Assembly (NCBI GenBank): GCA_025360945.1
Contig: JANYBE010000200.1
Coordinates: forward strand, 1-6,376
Origin: Rhizobacter sp.
Lineage (GTDB): Bacteria; Pseudomonadota; Gammaproteobacteria; Burkholderiales; Burkholderiaceae_C
Direction: 5' to 3'
Length of the DNA stretch: 6,376 nucleotides
The notes under the pieces are model-generated. The model did no database searches. It was not told the DNA's origin and saw nothing but the letters and a program-made list of their open reading frames with translations. The translations under genes and the position numbers were made by a program. Shown here piece after piece: positions 1 through 6,357 of the stretch (positions are counted from its first letter, which is position 1; every line of letters starts with the position of its first letter).

Positions 1-1
1 C

Positions 2-457
2 GCTGAAGATCTGTTTGTGCACAATATTTCGACGGGCGCATCCAACGACTTCGAACGCGCCACCAAAATTGCGCGCGATATGGTCACGCGCTACGGTATG
101 TCGGACAAACTCGGGCCGATGGTCTACGCCGAGAACGAGGGCGAAGTCTTCCTGGGCCGCTCGGTCACCAAGACGACGACGATGTCGGAAGAGACGATGC
201 GCAAGGTCGACTCGGTGATCCGCCGCATCATCGACGAGCAGTATTCGATTGCGCGCAAGCTGATCGAGGACAACCAGGACAAGATGCACGCGATGGCCTC
301 GGCGCTGCTCGAATTCGAGACGATCGACGCGGACCAGATCGATGACATCATGGCCGGCAAGCCGCCGCGGCCGCCTAAGGACTGGACGCCGCCGCCGGCC
401 AAGCCGGTGGCCGGTGTGCCGCCGGTCACGCCGGGCAGCGCGCCGGCTGCGGCGTAA
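2..457 (+). CDS. ftsH: ATP-dependent zinc metalloprotease FtsH, C-terminal part (5' end outside window)
   Basis: This is the last 151 codons of FtsH, read in frame from base 2 to the TAA at 455-457. FtsH is an inner-membrane AAA+ protease that degrades misfolded membrane proteins and some short-lived cytosolic regulators. The AAA+ module and the HEXXH zinc site lie upstream of the window. What remains is the end of the M41 peptidase domain. The motif TGASNDFERA is at fragment residues 11-20, and its Asp16 (bases 47-49) corresponds to the third zinc ligand in this family. YAENEGEVFLGRSV and the helical stretch through ETIDADQIDDIM follow, both highly conserved in FtsH. The last 30 or so residues form a Pro/Ala-rich tail, the usual variable C terminus. 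A GC hairpin follows the stop, and folP lies downstream as in other Burkholderiales. No frameshift or missing residue is seen. Confidence 0.96.
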   Translation, partial: AEDLFVHNISTGASNDFERATKIARDMVTRYGMSDKLGPMVYAENEGEVFLGRSVTKTTTMSEETMRKVDSVIRRIIDEQYSIARKLIEDNQDKMHAMASALLEFETIDADQIDDIMAGKPPRPPKDWTPPPAKPVAGVPPVTPGSAPAAA

Positions 458-470
458 CGCTTCGCGAGAG

Positions 471-507
471 ACGACGGCGGGGGCCCCCTGCGGGGCCCCT
501 TTGTCGT
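471..507 (+). terminator. GC-rich hairpin between ftsH and folP, possible terminator or attenuator
   Basis: GGGGCCCC at 480-487 pairs with GGGGCCCC at 492-499 around the loop CTGC, and a G-U pair (479/500) can extend it. Outside a small internal loop, ACGAC (471-475) can pair with GTCGT (503-507). Only three T residues (500-502) follow the core stem, so the U-tract is poor. It sits 13 nt after the ftsH stop and ends 6 nt before the folP start. It could end most ftsH transcripts, or act as an RNA structure controlling folP expression. The stem is seen directly; the function is inferred. Confidence 0.6.
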
Positions 508-513
508 GCGCTT

Positions 514-1347
514 ATGTTCTGGCAGACCACCCGCTTTCGCATCGATCTGCGGCGCCCGCAGGTGATGGGCATCGTCAACGTTACGCCCGATTCGTTCTCG
601 GACGGCGGGCGGCTGGCCGGCACTATGGCCGCGATCCGGCACTGCGAACAGTTGCTCGCGCAGGGCGCGGACATCCTCGACATCGGTGGCGAATCGACTC
701 GTCCCGGTGCGGCGCCAGTGTCGTTGGACGAGGAACTGGCCCGCGTGCTTCCGGTGCTCGACGCCGCGCTGACACTGGGCTGCCCGGTCTCGATCGACAC
801 GAGCAAGCCCGCGGTCATGCGCGCGGTACTGGCGCGCGGCGCCGACATAGTCAACGACATCAATGCACTGCAGACGCCGGGTGCGCTCGACGCGCTGGCC
901 AGGCATTCGAGCTGCGGCATCTGCTTGATGCACATGCGCGGTGATCCGCGGACGATGCAGCGGTGGCCGCAGTACGACGACGTGCTGCGCGAAGTCGGCG
1001 AGTTTCTCGAGGAGCGGCTGCGCGCCTGCCTTGCGCGCGGCGTGGAGATCGAGCGCATCGTGCTCGACCCGGGCATCGGCTTCGGCAAGAGCGTGGCCCA
1101 CAACCTCGATCTGTTGCGTCGGCAGCGCGAGCTGCTGAGCTTGGGTCGGCCGCTGCTCGTCGGATGGTCGCGTAAATCCACGCTCGGTGCGATAACCGGT
1201 CGCGACATCTCGCAACGCCAGGCCGCGAGCGTGGCTGCGGCGCTCGCGGCGGTGCAGTCAGGTGCGTGCATCGTGCGCGTGCACGATGTCGCGGCCACGA
1301 TCGATGCGCTGAAGGTTTGGGCGGCGGCTGGTCTGGCGCGGGGATAA
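514..1347 (+). CDS. folP: Dihydropteroate synthase
   Basis: FolP condenses 6-hydroxymethyl-7,8-dihydropterin diphosphate with p-aminobenzoate to give 7,8-dihydropteroate in cytosolic folate synthesis, and is the sulfonamide target. The 277-residue length is normal for this TIM-barrel enzyme. Motifs in order are NVTPDSFSDGG (22-32), DIGGESTRPG (56-65), SIDTS (93-97), VNDINAL (113-119), LDPGIGFGKS (184-193), GWSRKS (217-222) and VRVHD (254-258). The catalytic and ligand residues Asn22, Asp95, Asn114, Asp185, Lys221, Arg255 and His257 are all present, at or within one residue of E. coli numbering. Phe28, Thr62 and Pro64, positions where E. coli sulfonamide-resistance changes are known, have the ordinary residues, so a sensitive enzyme is expected. 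The ATG at 514 gives the usual lead before NVTPDS, and no in-frame start is visible just upstream. There is no clear Shine-Dalgarno sequence; the preceding bases belong to the hairpin. glmM starts 30 nt downstream. Confidence 0.97.
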   Translation: MFWQTTRFRIDLRRPQVMGIVNVTPDSFSDGGRLAGTMAAIRHCEQLLAQGADILDIGGESTRPGAAPVSLDEELARVLPVLDAALTLGCPVSIDTSKPAVMRAVLARGADIVNDINALQTPGALDALARHSSCGICLMHMRGDPRTMQRWPQYDDVLREVGEFLEERLRACLARGVEIERIVLDPGIGFGKSVAHNLDLLRRQRELLSLGRPLLVGWSRKSTLGAITGRDISQRQAASVAAALAAVQSGACIVRVHDVAATIDALKVWAAAGLARG

Positions 1348-1363
1348 TCCGCAGCCTTGGCGC

Positions 1364-1369
1364 AGGGAG
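1364..1369 (+). promoter_or_regulatory. Ribosome binding site that sets the glmM start
   Basis: AGGGAG lies 8 nt before the ATG at 1378. It supports that start over an in-frame TTG at 1357, which would add seven residues (MAQGDTY), has no Shine-Dalgarno sequence, and would place this site inside the coding region. Confidence 0.8.
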
Positions 1370-1377
1370 ACACATAC

Positions 1378-2706
1378 ATGAGCAGAGCGTATTTCGGCAC
1401 CGACGGCATTCGCGGCACGGTCGGGCAGGCCCCCATCACCCCGGACTTCATGCTGCGCCTAGGCCACGCCGTCGGGCGTGTGCTGCGCAGCGGCGAGACG
1501 AAGCCCACCGTGTTGATCGGCAAGGACACGCGCATCTCGGGCTACATGATCGAGTCGGCGCTGGAAGCCGGCTTCGCTTCGGCCGGCGTCGACGTGCTGC
1601 TGACCGGTCCGCTGCCCACGCCGGGGGTTGCCTACCTGACGCGCGCGCTGCGCCTGAACCTCGGCGTGGTCATCAGCGCGTCACACAACCCGTTCGGCGA
1701 CAACGGCATCAAGTTCTTCTCGGCACGTGGCGAGAAGCTGTCCGACGCGTGGGAGCAGCAAGTTGAGGCCACGCTCGAAGAGCCCCCGCAATGGGTCGAT
1801 TCGGCGAGGCTGGGCAAGGCCAGACGCATCGACGATGCGCGCGGCCGCTACATCGAATTCTGCAAGGGCACGTTCGGTAGCGAGCTGTCGCTGAAAGGCC
1901 TGAAGATCGTCGTCGATGCGGCCCACGGTGCGGCCTACCATGTCGCACCCGATGTCTTCCACGAGCTCGGCGCCGAGGTCATCGCGATCGGCTGCAGCCC
2001 AAACGGCACCAACATCAACGCCGGCTTCGGTGCCACCGCGCCGGCGGCGCTGGTCGCCGCGGTCAGGCAGCACGGCGCGCACTATGGCGTCGCTCTCGAT
2101 GGCGACGCAGATCGGCTGCAACTCGTTGATGCGGCAGGTCGCCTCTACAACGGCGACGAGCTGCTCTACGTGATGGTCGCCGATCGCCTGGTGCAAGGCC
2201 AGCCGGTGCCCGGTGCGGTCGGCACGCTGATGACGAACATGGCAGTCGAGCTTGCGCTACGCGAGCGCGGCGTCGAGTTTGTGCGGGCGAAGGTCGGCGA
2301 CCGCTACGTGCTTGAAGAGCTCGCTGCGCGCGGCTGGCAGCTCGGCGGCGAGGGCTCGGGCCATTTGCTCGCGCTCGACAAGCACACGACTGGCGACGGC
2401 ATCGTCAGCGCGCTGCTGGTGCTGCAGGCGGCGAGCCGCACCGGTCGCTCGCTGGCCGAACTTCTGGCCGATGTGGCGCTGTTTCCGCAAACGCTGATCA
2501 ATGTGCGCTTGAAGCCCGGCAGCGATTGGAAGACCAACGCTGCGCTCGCGCAGGCGCAGGCCGATGTGACGCGCGAGCTCGGCAACGGCGGCCGCGTGCT
2601 TATCCGCCCATCCGGCACCGAGCCGGTGGTGCGCGTGATGGTCGAGGCGCGCGACGCGGCCCAGGCGCGGCGTTGCGCCGAACGGATGGCCGATACGCTG
2701 CGCTGA
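1378..2706 (+). CDS. glmM: Phosphoglucosamine mutase
   Basis: GlmM converts glucosamine-6-phosphate to glucosamine-1-phosphate in the cytosol, the step before GlmU makes UDP-GlcNAc for peptidoglycan and lipopolysaccharide. The 442 residues match the family (E. coli 445). The N terminus has YFGTDGIRG (5-13). The phosphorylated catalytic serine is Ser102 within ISASHNP (99-105). The metal-binding loop is DGDADR (241-246) with Asp241, Asp243 and Asp245; the fourth position is Ala where E. coli has Gly, a change I recall from other betaproteobacterial GlmMs. The sugar-recognition loop EGSGH is at 325-329 and the C-terminal phosphate-binding loop RPSGTEP at 410-416. All four domains of an alpha-D-phosphohexomutase are therefore present. 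It follows folP by 30 nt on the same strand, so the two are probably co-transcribed. Downstream it meets the FAS1 gene head-on, with 26 nt between the two stop codons. Confidence 0.98.
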   Translation: MSRAYFGTDGIRGTVGQAPITPDFMLRLGHAVGRVLRSGETKPTVLIGKDTRISGYMIESALEAGFASAGVDVLLTGPLPTPGVAYLTRALRLNLGVVISASHNPFGDNGIKFFSARGEKLSDAWEQQVEATLEEPPQWVDSARLGKARRIDDARGRYIEFCKGTFGSELSLKGLKIVVDAAHGAAYHVAPDVFHELGAEVIAIGCSPNGTNINAGFGATAPAALVAAVRQHGAHYGVALDGDADRLQLVDAAGRLYNGDELLYVMVADRLVQGQPVPGAVGTLMTNMAVELALRERGVEFVRAKVGDRYVLEELAARGWQLGGEGSGHLLALDKHTTGDGIVSALLVLQAASRTGRSLAELLADVALFPQTLINVRLKPGSDWKTNAALAQAQADVTRELGNGGRVLIRPSGTEPVVRVMVEARDAAQARRCAERMADTLR

Positions 2707-2732
2707 AGAACCCGTCGCCCGCGTTGTTCAGT

Positions 2733-3215
2733 TCAGCGCGGGGGCATAAGCACCTTGTCGACAATGTGGACGACGCCGTTCGTGGCGCGCACATCGGCGG
2801 TGGTGACCACCGCCTCGTCGGCTGTCACGAACGCCCCGGAACGATAGAGCGAGAGCTCGCCGCCTTGTACTGTCTTGATCGACCCGTTCTTTATGTCCAC
2901 CGAGGTCAGCAAGCCCGCTACGACGTGGTAGTTCAGCAGCGCCGTCAGGCGCACCTTGTCCTTACCCAGCGCATCGACCATGGCCGGCGGAGCCGCCTTG
3001 AATGCCTCGTCGTTCGGGACGAAGACGGTGAACGGGCCGGCACCTTGCAACGTCTCGGTCAGGCCTGCTTCGTTGATCAGCCGGGTTGCGGTCGTGAGTT
3101 GCGGATTCGCGGCAATTGTCTGCGCGACGGTCGTGGTCGCTGGGGTGGTGGCACAGGCGCTCATCAGCAGCGCGGCGGTCAATGGGGCGAGTGTCATCCA
3201 GGTGCGTCTTTGCAT
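2733..3215 (-). CDS. Fasciclin (FAS1) domain lipoprotein
   Basis: The 160-residue protein carries a lipoprotein signal: MQRR, a hydrophobic stretch, then LMSAC with the lipid-acceptor Cys21. Residue +2 is Ala, so by the E. coli rule an outer-membrane lipoprotein is expected. A short Thr/Ala-rich linker leads into one FAS1 domain (about 30-160). The signature motifs are GPFTVFVPNDEAF (60-72), NYHVVAG (95-101) and NGVVHIVDKVLMP (146-158) at the very end. FAS1 domains are usually adhesion or protein-binding modules outside the cytoplasm; no enzymatic activity or partner can be read from this sequence. The ATG at 3213-3215 has GGAG on the - strand (3221-3224) 5 nt upstream. The gene is convergent with glmM and divergent from pstS. 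A set of three Pho-box-like repeats with a possible -10 lies just upstream on its own strand, suggesting induction under phosphate starvation. The family call is firm; the role and regulation are inferred. Confidence 0.93.
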   Translation of the reverse strand: MQRRTWMTLAPLTAALLMSACATTPATTTVAQTIAANPQLTTATRLINEAGLTETLQGAGPFTVFVPNDEAFKAAPPAMVDALGKDKVRLTALLNYHVVAGLLTSVDIKNGSIKTVQGGELSLYRSGAFVTADEAVVTTADVRATNGVVHIVDKVLMPPR

Positions 3216-3246
3216 GGGGTCTCCGGGGGAAGTTGCGATTGGCGCC

Positions 3247-3291
3247 AGCTTATGCAGGGTTTATGACAACGCCGTGAATGGCATGTGACAA
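3247..3291 (-). promoter_or_regulatory. Candidate Pho box and promoter for the FAS1 lipoprotein gene
   Basis: Read on the - strand, three 7-mers follow at exact 11-bp spacing: TTGTCAC (3291-3285), CATTCAC (3280-3274) and TTGTCAT (3269-3263). The PhoB consensus unit is CTGTCAT plus 4 bp. The outer two are near-perfect and the middle one is weaker. Ten nt after the last repeat is TAAGCT (3252-3247), a weak but plausible -10; CATAAG (3254-3249) overlaps it. A transcript starting near 3240 would have a leader of about 25 nt containing the FAS1 ribosome binding site. The repeats are seen directly; PhoB binding is inferred. Confidence 0.68.
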
Positions 3292-3302
3292 CGCGGCCGG
3301 CG

Positions 3303-3336
3303 CTGTCACAGTCTTGTCACACGCCGTGCCTAGAGT
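3303..3336 (+). promoter_or_regulatory. Pho box and promoter of the pst operon
   Basis: CTGTCAC (3303-3309) and TTGTCAC (3314-3320) are direct repeats separated by 4 bp, matching the 7+4 PhoB-binding unit. Exactly 10 nt later is TAGAGT (3331-3336), a -10 element keeping the key T, A and final T of TATAAT. This is the classic layout in which PhoB replaces a -35 element. Transcription should start near 3342-3344, giving a leader of roughly 30 nt before the GTG of pstS. The location upstream of pstS strongly supports the call. Confidence 0.85.
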
Positions 3337-3362
3337 CGCGATCATTCAGATTCATCACCATG

Positions 3363-3367
3363 AAAGG
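3363..3367 (+). promoter_or_regulatory. Ribosome binding site that favours the GTG start of pstS
   Basis: AAAGG lies 7 nt before the GTG at 3375. The in-frame ATG at 3360 has no Shine-Dalgarno-like bases upstream and would put this site inside the coding region. The GTG is therefore preferred, but the ATG, which adds the five residues MKGVP, cannot be excluded. Confidence 0.6.
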
Positions 3368-3374
3368 TGTGCCC

Positions 3375-4409
3375 GTGAAGATATCCCTCGCTCGTTCCGC
3401 CGCCTTGATCGCCACTCTTGGCGCTACCACCGCCTTCGCACAAGACGTGACCGGCGCCGGTGCCTCGTTCCCCGCCCCGGTCTACGCCAAATGGGCCGAT
3501 GCCTACAACAAGGCGACTGGCGCGCGCATTAACTATCAGTCGGTTGGCTCCGGTGCCGGCATCAAGCAGATCAATGCGAAGACCGTCGACTTCGGTGCCT
3601 CCGATGCACCGCTGAAAGATGACGAGCTTGCCAAGAGCGGCCTGGTCCAGTTTCCGACCGTGATCGGCGGCGTGGTGCCAGTCGTCAACATCAAAGGCAT
3701 CGCCCCAGGCCAGCTCAAACTGACGGGCCAGGTTCTCGGCGACATCTATCTTGGCAAGATCACGAAGTGGAACGACGCCGCACTGACCGCGCTGAACCCG
3801 GGCGTCGCGCTGCCCGACGCGGCAATTGCACCGGTGCGCCGCGCCGACGGTTCGGGCACGAGCTTCAACTTCACCAACTATCTGTCCAAGGTCAACGCCG
3901 AATGGAAGTCCAAGGTTGGCGAAGGCACGGCGGTGAACTGGCCGACCGGCGCGGGCGGCAAGGGCAACGAAGGCGTTTCGGCCTTCGTGCAGCGCCTGCC
4001 GAACTCGATTGGCTACGTGGAGTATGCGTATGCCAAGCAGAACAAGATGGCCTACACCATGTTGAAGAACGAGGCGGGCACGTTCGTCGCTCCGGACGAG
4101 CTGACTTTCAAGGCCGCTGCCGCCAATGCTGACTGGAAAAAGACCTTCTACCAGGTGCTGACGAACCAGCCGGGCAAGGATTCGTGGCCGATCACCGCCG
4201 CCACCTTCATCCTGATGCACAAGGTGCAGGACAAGCCGGCCAACGCCACCAACACGCTGAAGTTTTTCGACTGGGCCTATGGCAGCGGCGACAAGATGGC
4301 CGTGGATCTGGACTACGTGCCGATGCCCGACTCGGTCAAGGCGCTGGTGCGCAAGCTCTGGAGCGACAACATCAAGGATGCAGCGGGCAAGACAGTGGCG
4401 TCGCAGTAA
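3375..4409 (+). CDS. pstS: Phosphate ABC transporter, periplasmic phosphate-binding protein
   Basis: PstS captures inorganic phosphate in the periplasm and delivers it to the PstCAB importer. From the GTG at 3375 it has 344 residues (E. coli 346). Residues 1-22 form a Sec signal peptide, MKISLARS plus a hydrophobic core ending AFA, with mature Gln23. Phosphate-site motifs follow: TGAGASFPAP (26-35), GSGAG (58-62), DFGASDAP (72-79) and RRADGSGTSF (155-164). Ser59, Asp77, Arg156, Ser160 and Thr162 align with the E. coli ligands. Two local changes are Ser31 in place of a ligand Thr, which is conservative, and GSGAG in place of GSSGG. Later motifs GGKGN, AFVQRLP, GYVEYAYAKQN and LKFFDWAY are typical of PstS. 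The frame stays open back to a GTG at 3285, but that codon lies upstream of the promoter, inside the opposite Pho box. The other possible start is the ATG at 3360. pstC follows after 33 nt with no strong hairpin between. Confidence 0.97.
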   Translation: MKISLARSAALIATLGATTAFAQDVTGAGASFPAPVYAKWADAYNKATGARINYQSVGSGAGIKQINAKTVDFGASDAPLKDDELAKSGLVQFPTVIGGVVPVVNIKGIAPGQLKLTGQVLGDIYLGKITKWNDAALTALNPGVALPDAAIAPVRRADGSGTSFNFTNYLSKVNAEWKSKVGEGTAVNWPTGAGGKGNEGVSAFVQRLPNSIGYVEYAYAKQNKMAYTMLKNEAGTFVAPDELTFKAAAANADWKKTFYQVLTNQPGKDSWPITAATFILMHKVQDKPANATNTLKFFDWAYGSGDKMAVDLDYVPMPDSVKALVRKLWSDNIKDAAGKTVASQ

Positions 4410-4442
4410 ACCCGTCTTTGGGCACCTGAGGAGGGACACAAC

Positions 4443-5465
4443 GTGGCCGCTACACTCCCCGCGACACCGTACAACGAACCCGCGAAGATGGACCGCACCC
4501 AGTCGCAGGGGCGCCCGCCCGCCAAGCGCCGCGTCGCGCCGTGGGCCGACACCTTGTTCTCGCTCCTGGCCCACAGCGCGGCGTGGCTGACACTCGCGCT
4601 GCTCGCCGGCATCATCATCTCGCTTGTCATCGGTGCCGCACCGGCGATCCGAGAGTACGGCCTGTCGTTCTTGTGGACCAGCGACTGGGACCCGGTGCAG
4701 AACAAGTACGGCGGTCTGGTGATGATCTACGGCACGCTGGTCACGTCGCTGATCGCACTGCTGATCGCTGTGCCGGTGAGCTTTGGCATCGCGTTGTTCC
4801 TGACTGAGCTCTCGCCTGGATGGCTGAAGCGCCCGCTGGGCACCGCGATCGAGCTACTCGCGGCGATCCCCTCCATCGTCTACGGCATGTGGGGTCTGCT
4901 GGTGTTCAGCCCGCTGCTGTCGAGTTACGTGCAGCAGCCGCTGCAGTCGCTGTTCGGCGGGGTGCCTTACCTCGGCGCGCTGTTCTCCGGACCGCCGGTC
5001 GGCATCGGGCTTCTGTCGGCCGGCATCATCCTGGCGATCATGATCATCCCGTTTATCGCCTCGGTGATGCGCGACGTGTTCGAGGTCACGCCGCCGCTGC
5101 TGAAGGAGTCGGCCTACGGTCTGGGTTCGACCACCTGGGAAGTCATGTTCAAGGTCGTGTTGCCGTACACCAAGACCGGCGTCGTCGGCGGCGTGATGCT
5201 CGGCCTCGGCCGCGCGCTCGGCGAGACGATGGCCGTGACCTTCGTGATCGGCAACCAGAACCAGCTCAACTCGGCCTCGCTGTTCGAGGCCGCCAACAGC
5301 ATCACCTCGGCGCTCGCGAACGAGTTCGCCGAGGCCGGTGAGGGCTTGCACCAGGCTTCGCTGATCTACCTCGGGCTGGTGCTGTTCTTCATCACCTTCG
5401 TCGTGCTCGCCTGCTCGAAGCTTTTGCTTGCGCAGCTGAAGAGGGGCGAAGGCGCGCGCGCATGA
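4443..5465 (+). CDS. pstC: Phosphate ABC transporter, permease subunit PstC
   Basis: PstC is one of the two inner-membrane permease subunits that form the phosphate channel of PstSCAB. It has 340 residues (E. coli 319); the extra length is mostly a polar, Pro/Arg-rich N terminus of about 35 residues. The first membrane segment is near residues 43-64. The permease domain begins near GLVMIYGTLVTS (92 onward) and contains LLAAIPSIVYGMWGL, which is typical of PstC. The cytoplasmic EAA-type loop that contacts the ATPase is ESAYGLGSTTWEVMF (222-236). Next comes GRALGETMAVTF (256-267), whose Arg257 and Glu261 are conserved charged residues in the membrane region. The GTG at 4443 is chosen because AGGAGG (4429-4434) lies 8 nt upstream; an ATG at 4488 would lack such a site. 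The TGA overlaps the pstA ATG by 4 nt, indicating translational coupling. Confidence 0.97.
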   Translation: MAATLPATPYNEPAKMDRTQSQGRPPAKRRVAPWADTLFSLLAHSAAWLTLALLAGIIISLVIGAAPAIREYGLSFLWTSDWDPVQNKYGGLVMIYGTLVTSLIALLIAVPVSFGIALFLTELSPGWLKRPLGTAIELLAAIPSIVYGMWGLLVFSPLLSSYVQQPLQSLFGGVPYLGALFSGPPVGIGLLSAGIILAIMIIPFIASVMRDVFEVTPPLLKESAYGLGSTTWEVMFKVVLPYTKTGVVGGVMLGLGRALGETMAVTFVIGNQNQLNSASLFEAANSITSALANEFAEAGEGLHQASLIYLGLVLFFITFVVLACSKLLLAQLKRGEGARA

Positions 5466-6349
5466 ACACGGCGACAATGACCGCACAGGCCGCCGCGCTG
5501 CACGCCTCGCGCGCCGGCAAGCACGCCAAGCGCAAACGCGTCAACGCCATCGCGCTGACGCTGTCGCTGGCGGCAATGGCGTTCGGCCTATTCTGGTTGA
5601 TCTGGATTCTGGTCGAGACGTTGCGGCTCGGTATCGGCGGGTTGAGTCTGTCGCTGTTCACGCAGATGACCCCGCCGCCGCAGTCCGAGGACGGCGGTCT
5701 TGCAAACGCGATCTTCGGCTCGGTGACGATGGTCACGCTGGCCACGGCGATCGGCACGCCGATTGGCATCCTGGCCGGCATCTACCTTGCCGAGTACGGC
5801 CAGAAGACCTGGCTGGGCAGCGTCACGCGCTTCATCAACGATATCCTGCTCGCGGCGCCGTCGATTGTCGTCGGACTGTTCATCTACTCGGTGGTCGTCG
5901 CGCGCATGAAGAGCTTCTCGGGCTGGGCCGGCATTCTGGCGCTCGCGCTGATTGTCATCCCGGTCGTGATCCGCACGACCGAGAACATGCTGTCGCTGAT
6001 CCCGAATGCGCTGCGCGAAGCGGCCTACGCGCTGGGCACGCCGAAGTGGAAGGTCATCATGACGGTGACCTTGAAGTCGGCGCGAGCCGGTGTACTCACC
6101 GGCATCCTGCTGGCGCTTGCGCGCATCGCCGGCGAGACCGCGCCGCTCTTGTTCACCGCGCTGTCGAACCAGTTCTGGACCAGCGACCTGAGCGCGCCTA
6201 TGGCCAGCCTGCCGGTCACGATCTTCAAATTTGCGATGAGCCCGTACGAGAACTGGCAGAAGCTGGCGTGGGCCGGCGTCTTCCTGATCACGATCGGCGT
6301 GCTGGTGCTGAACATTCTCGCGCGCATCTTTCTGCGCAACCGTCATTGA
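5462..6349 (+). CDS. pstA: Phosphate ABC transporter, permease subunit PstA
   Basis: PstA pairs with PstC to form the membrane pore of the phosphate importer. Its 295 residues match the family (E. coli 296). A basic N terminus (GKHAKRKR, 19-26) precedes the first membrane segment (about 29-51). A short extracytoplasmic region with MTPPPQSEDGGL leads into the permease domain. LLAAPSIVVGLFIYS is a PstA hallmark. The EAA loop is REAAYALGTPKWKVI (185-199), followed by ALARIAGETAPLLFTA (218-233), with Arg221 and Glu225 matching the equivalent charged pair in PstC. The start is the ATG at 5462 in an ATGA overlap with the pstC stop, with GAAGG (5448-5452) 9 nt upstream. An ATG at 5477 is a less likely alternative. 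The stop is 8 nt before the next start. Confidence 0.97.
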   Translation: MNTATMTAQAAALHASRAGKHAKRKRVNAIALTLSLAAMAFGLFWLIWILVETLRLGIGGLSLSLFTQMTPPPQSEDGGLANAIFGSVTMVTLATAIGTPIGILAGIYLAEYGQKTWLGSVTRFINDILLAAPSIVVGLFIYSVVVARMKSFSGWAGILALALIVIPVVIRTTENMLSLIPNALREAAYALGTPKWKVIMTVTLKSARAGVLTGILLALARIAGETAPLLFTALSNQFWTSDLSAPMASLPVTIFKFAMSPYENWQKLAWAGVFLITIGVLVLNILARIFLRNRH

Positions 6350-6357
6350 GGCCCATC

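Noticed and set aside
124..1215. Long open frame on the - strand across ftsH and folP (363 codons), with another overlapping at 426-1535
   Set aside because: It lies opposite two clearly conserved genes, its translation is Arg/Ala/Gln-rich with no recognisable domain, and such mirror frames are expected at this GC content.
1270..1287. Perfect 7-bp inverted repeat ATCGTGC / GCACGAT with a 4-nt loop inside folP
   Set aside because: It lies within the codons for the conserved IVRVHD motif and has no T-run after it, so it is best explained by coding constraint.
2718..2742. Inverted repeat CCCGCG / CGCGGG spanning the glmM-FAS1 convergent junction, a possible two-way terminator
   Set aside because: The stem is only 6 bp with a 13-nt loop, it runs into the FAS1 stop region, and there is no T-tract on either side. 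No convincing terminator is visible between these convergent genes.
4410..4442. Possible hairpin between pstS and pstC that would raise PstS over the other subunits
   Set aside because: Only a 3-bp CCC/GGG pairing is seen; the spacer otherwise holds the pstC ribosome binding site.
3342..4574. Long open frame on the - strand opposite pstS (410 codons)
   Set aside because: It is antisense to a well-conserved gene, crosses the pstS promoter and pstS-pstC junction, and shows no family motif. The similar frames opposite pstC (4854-5486) and pstA (5588-6346) are rejected for the same reason.
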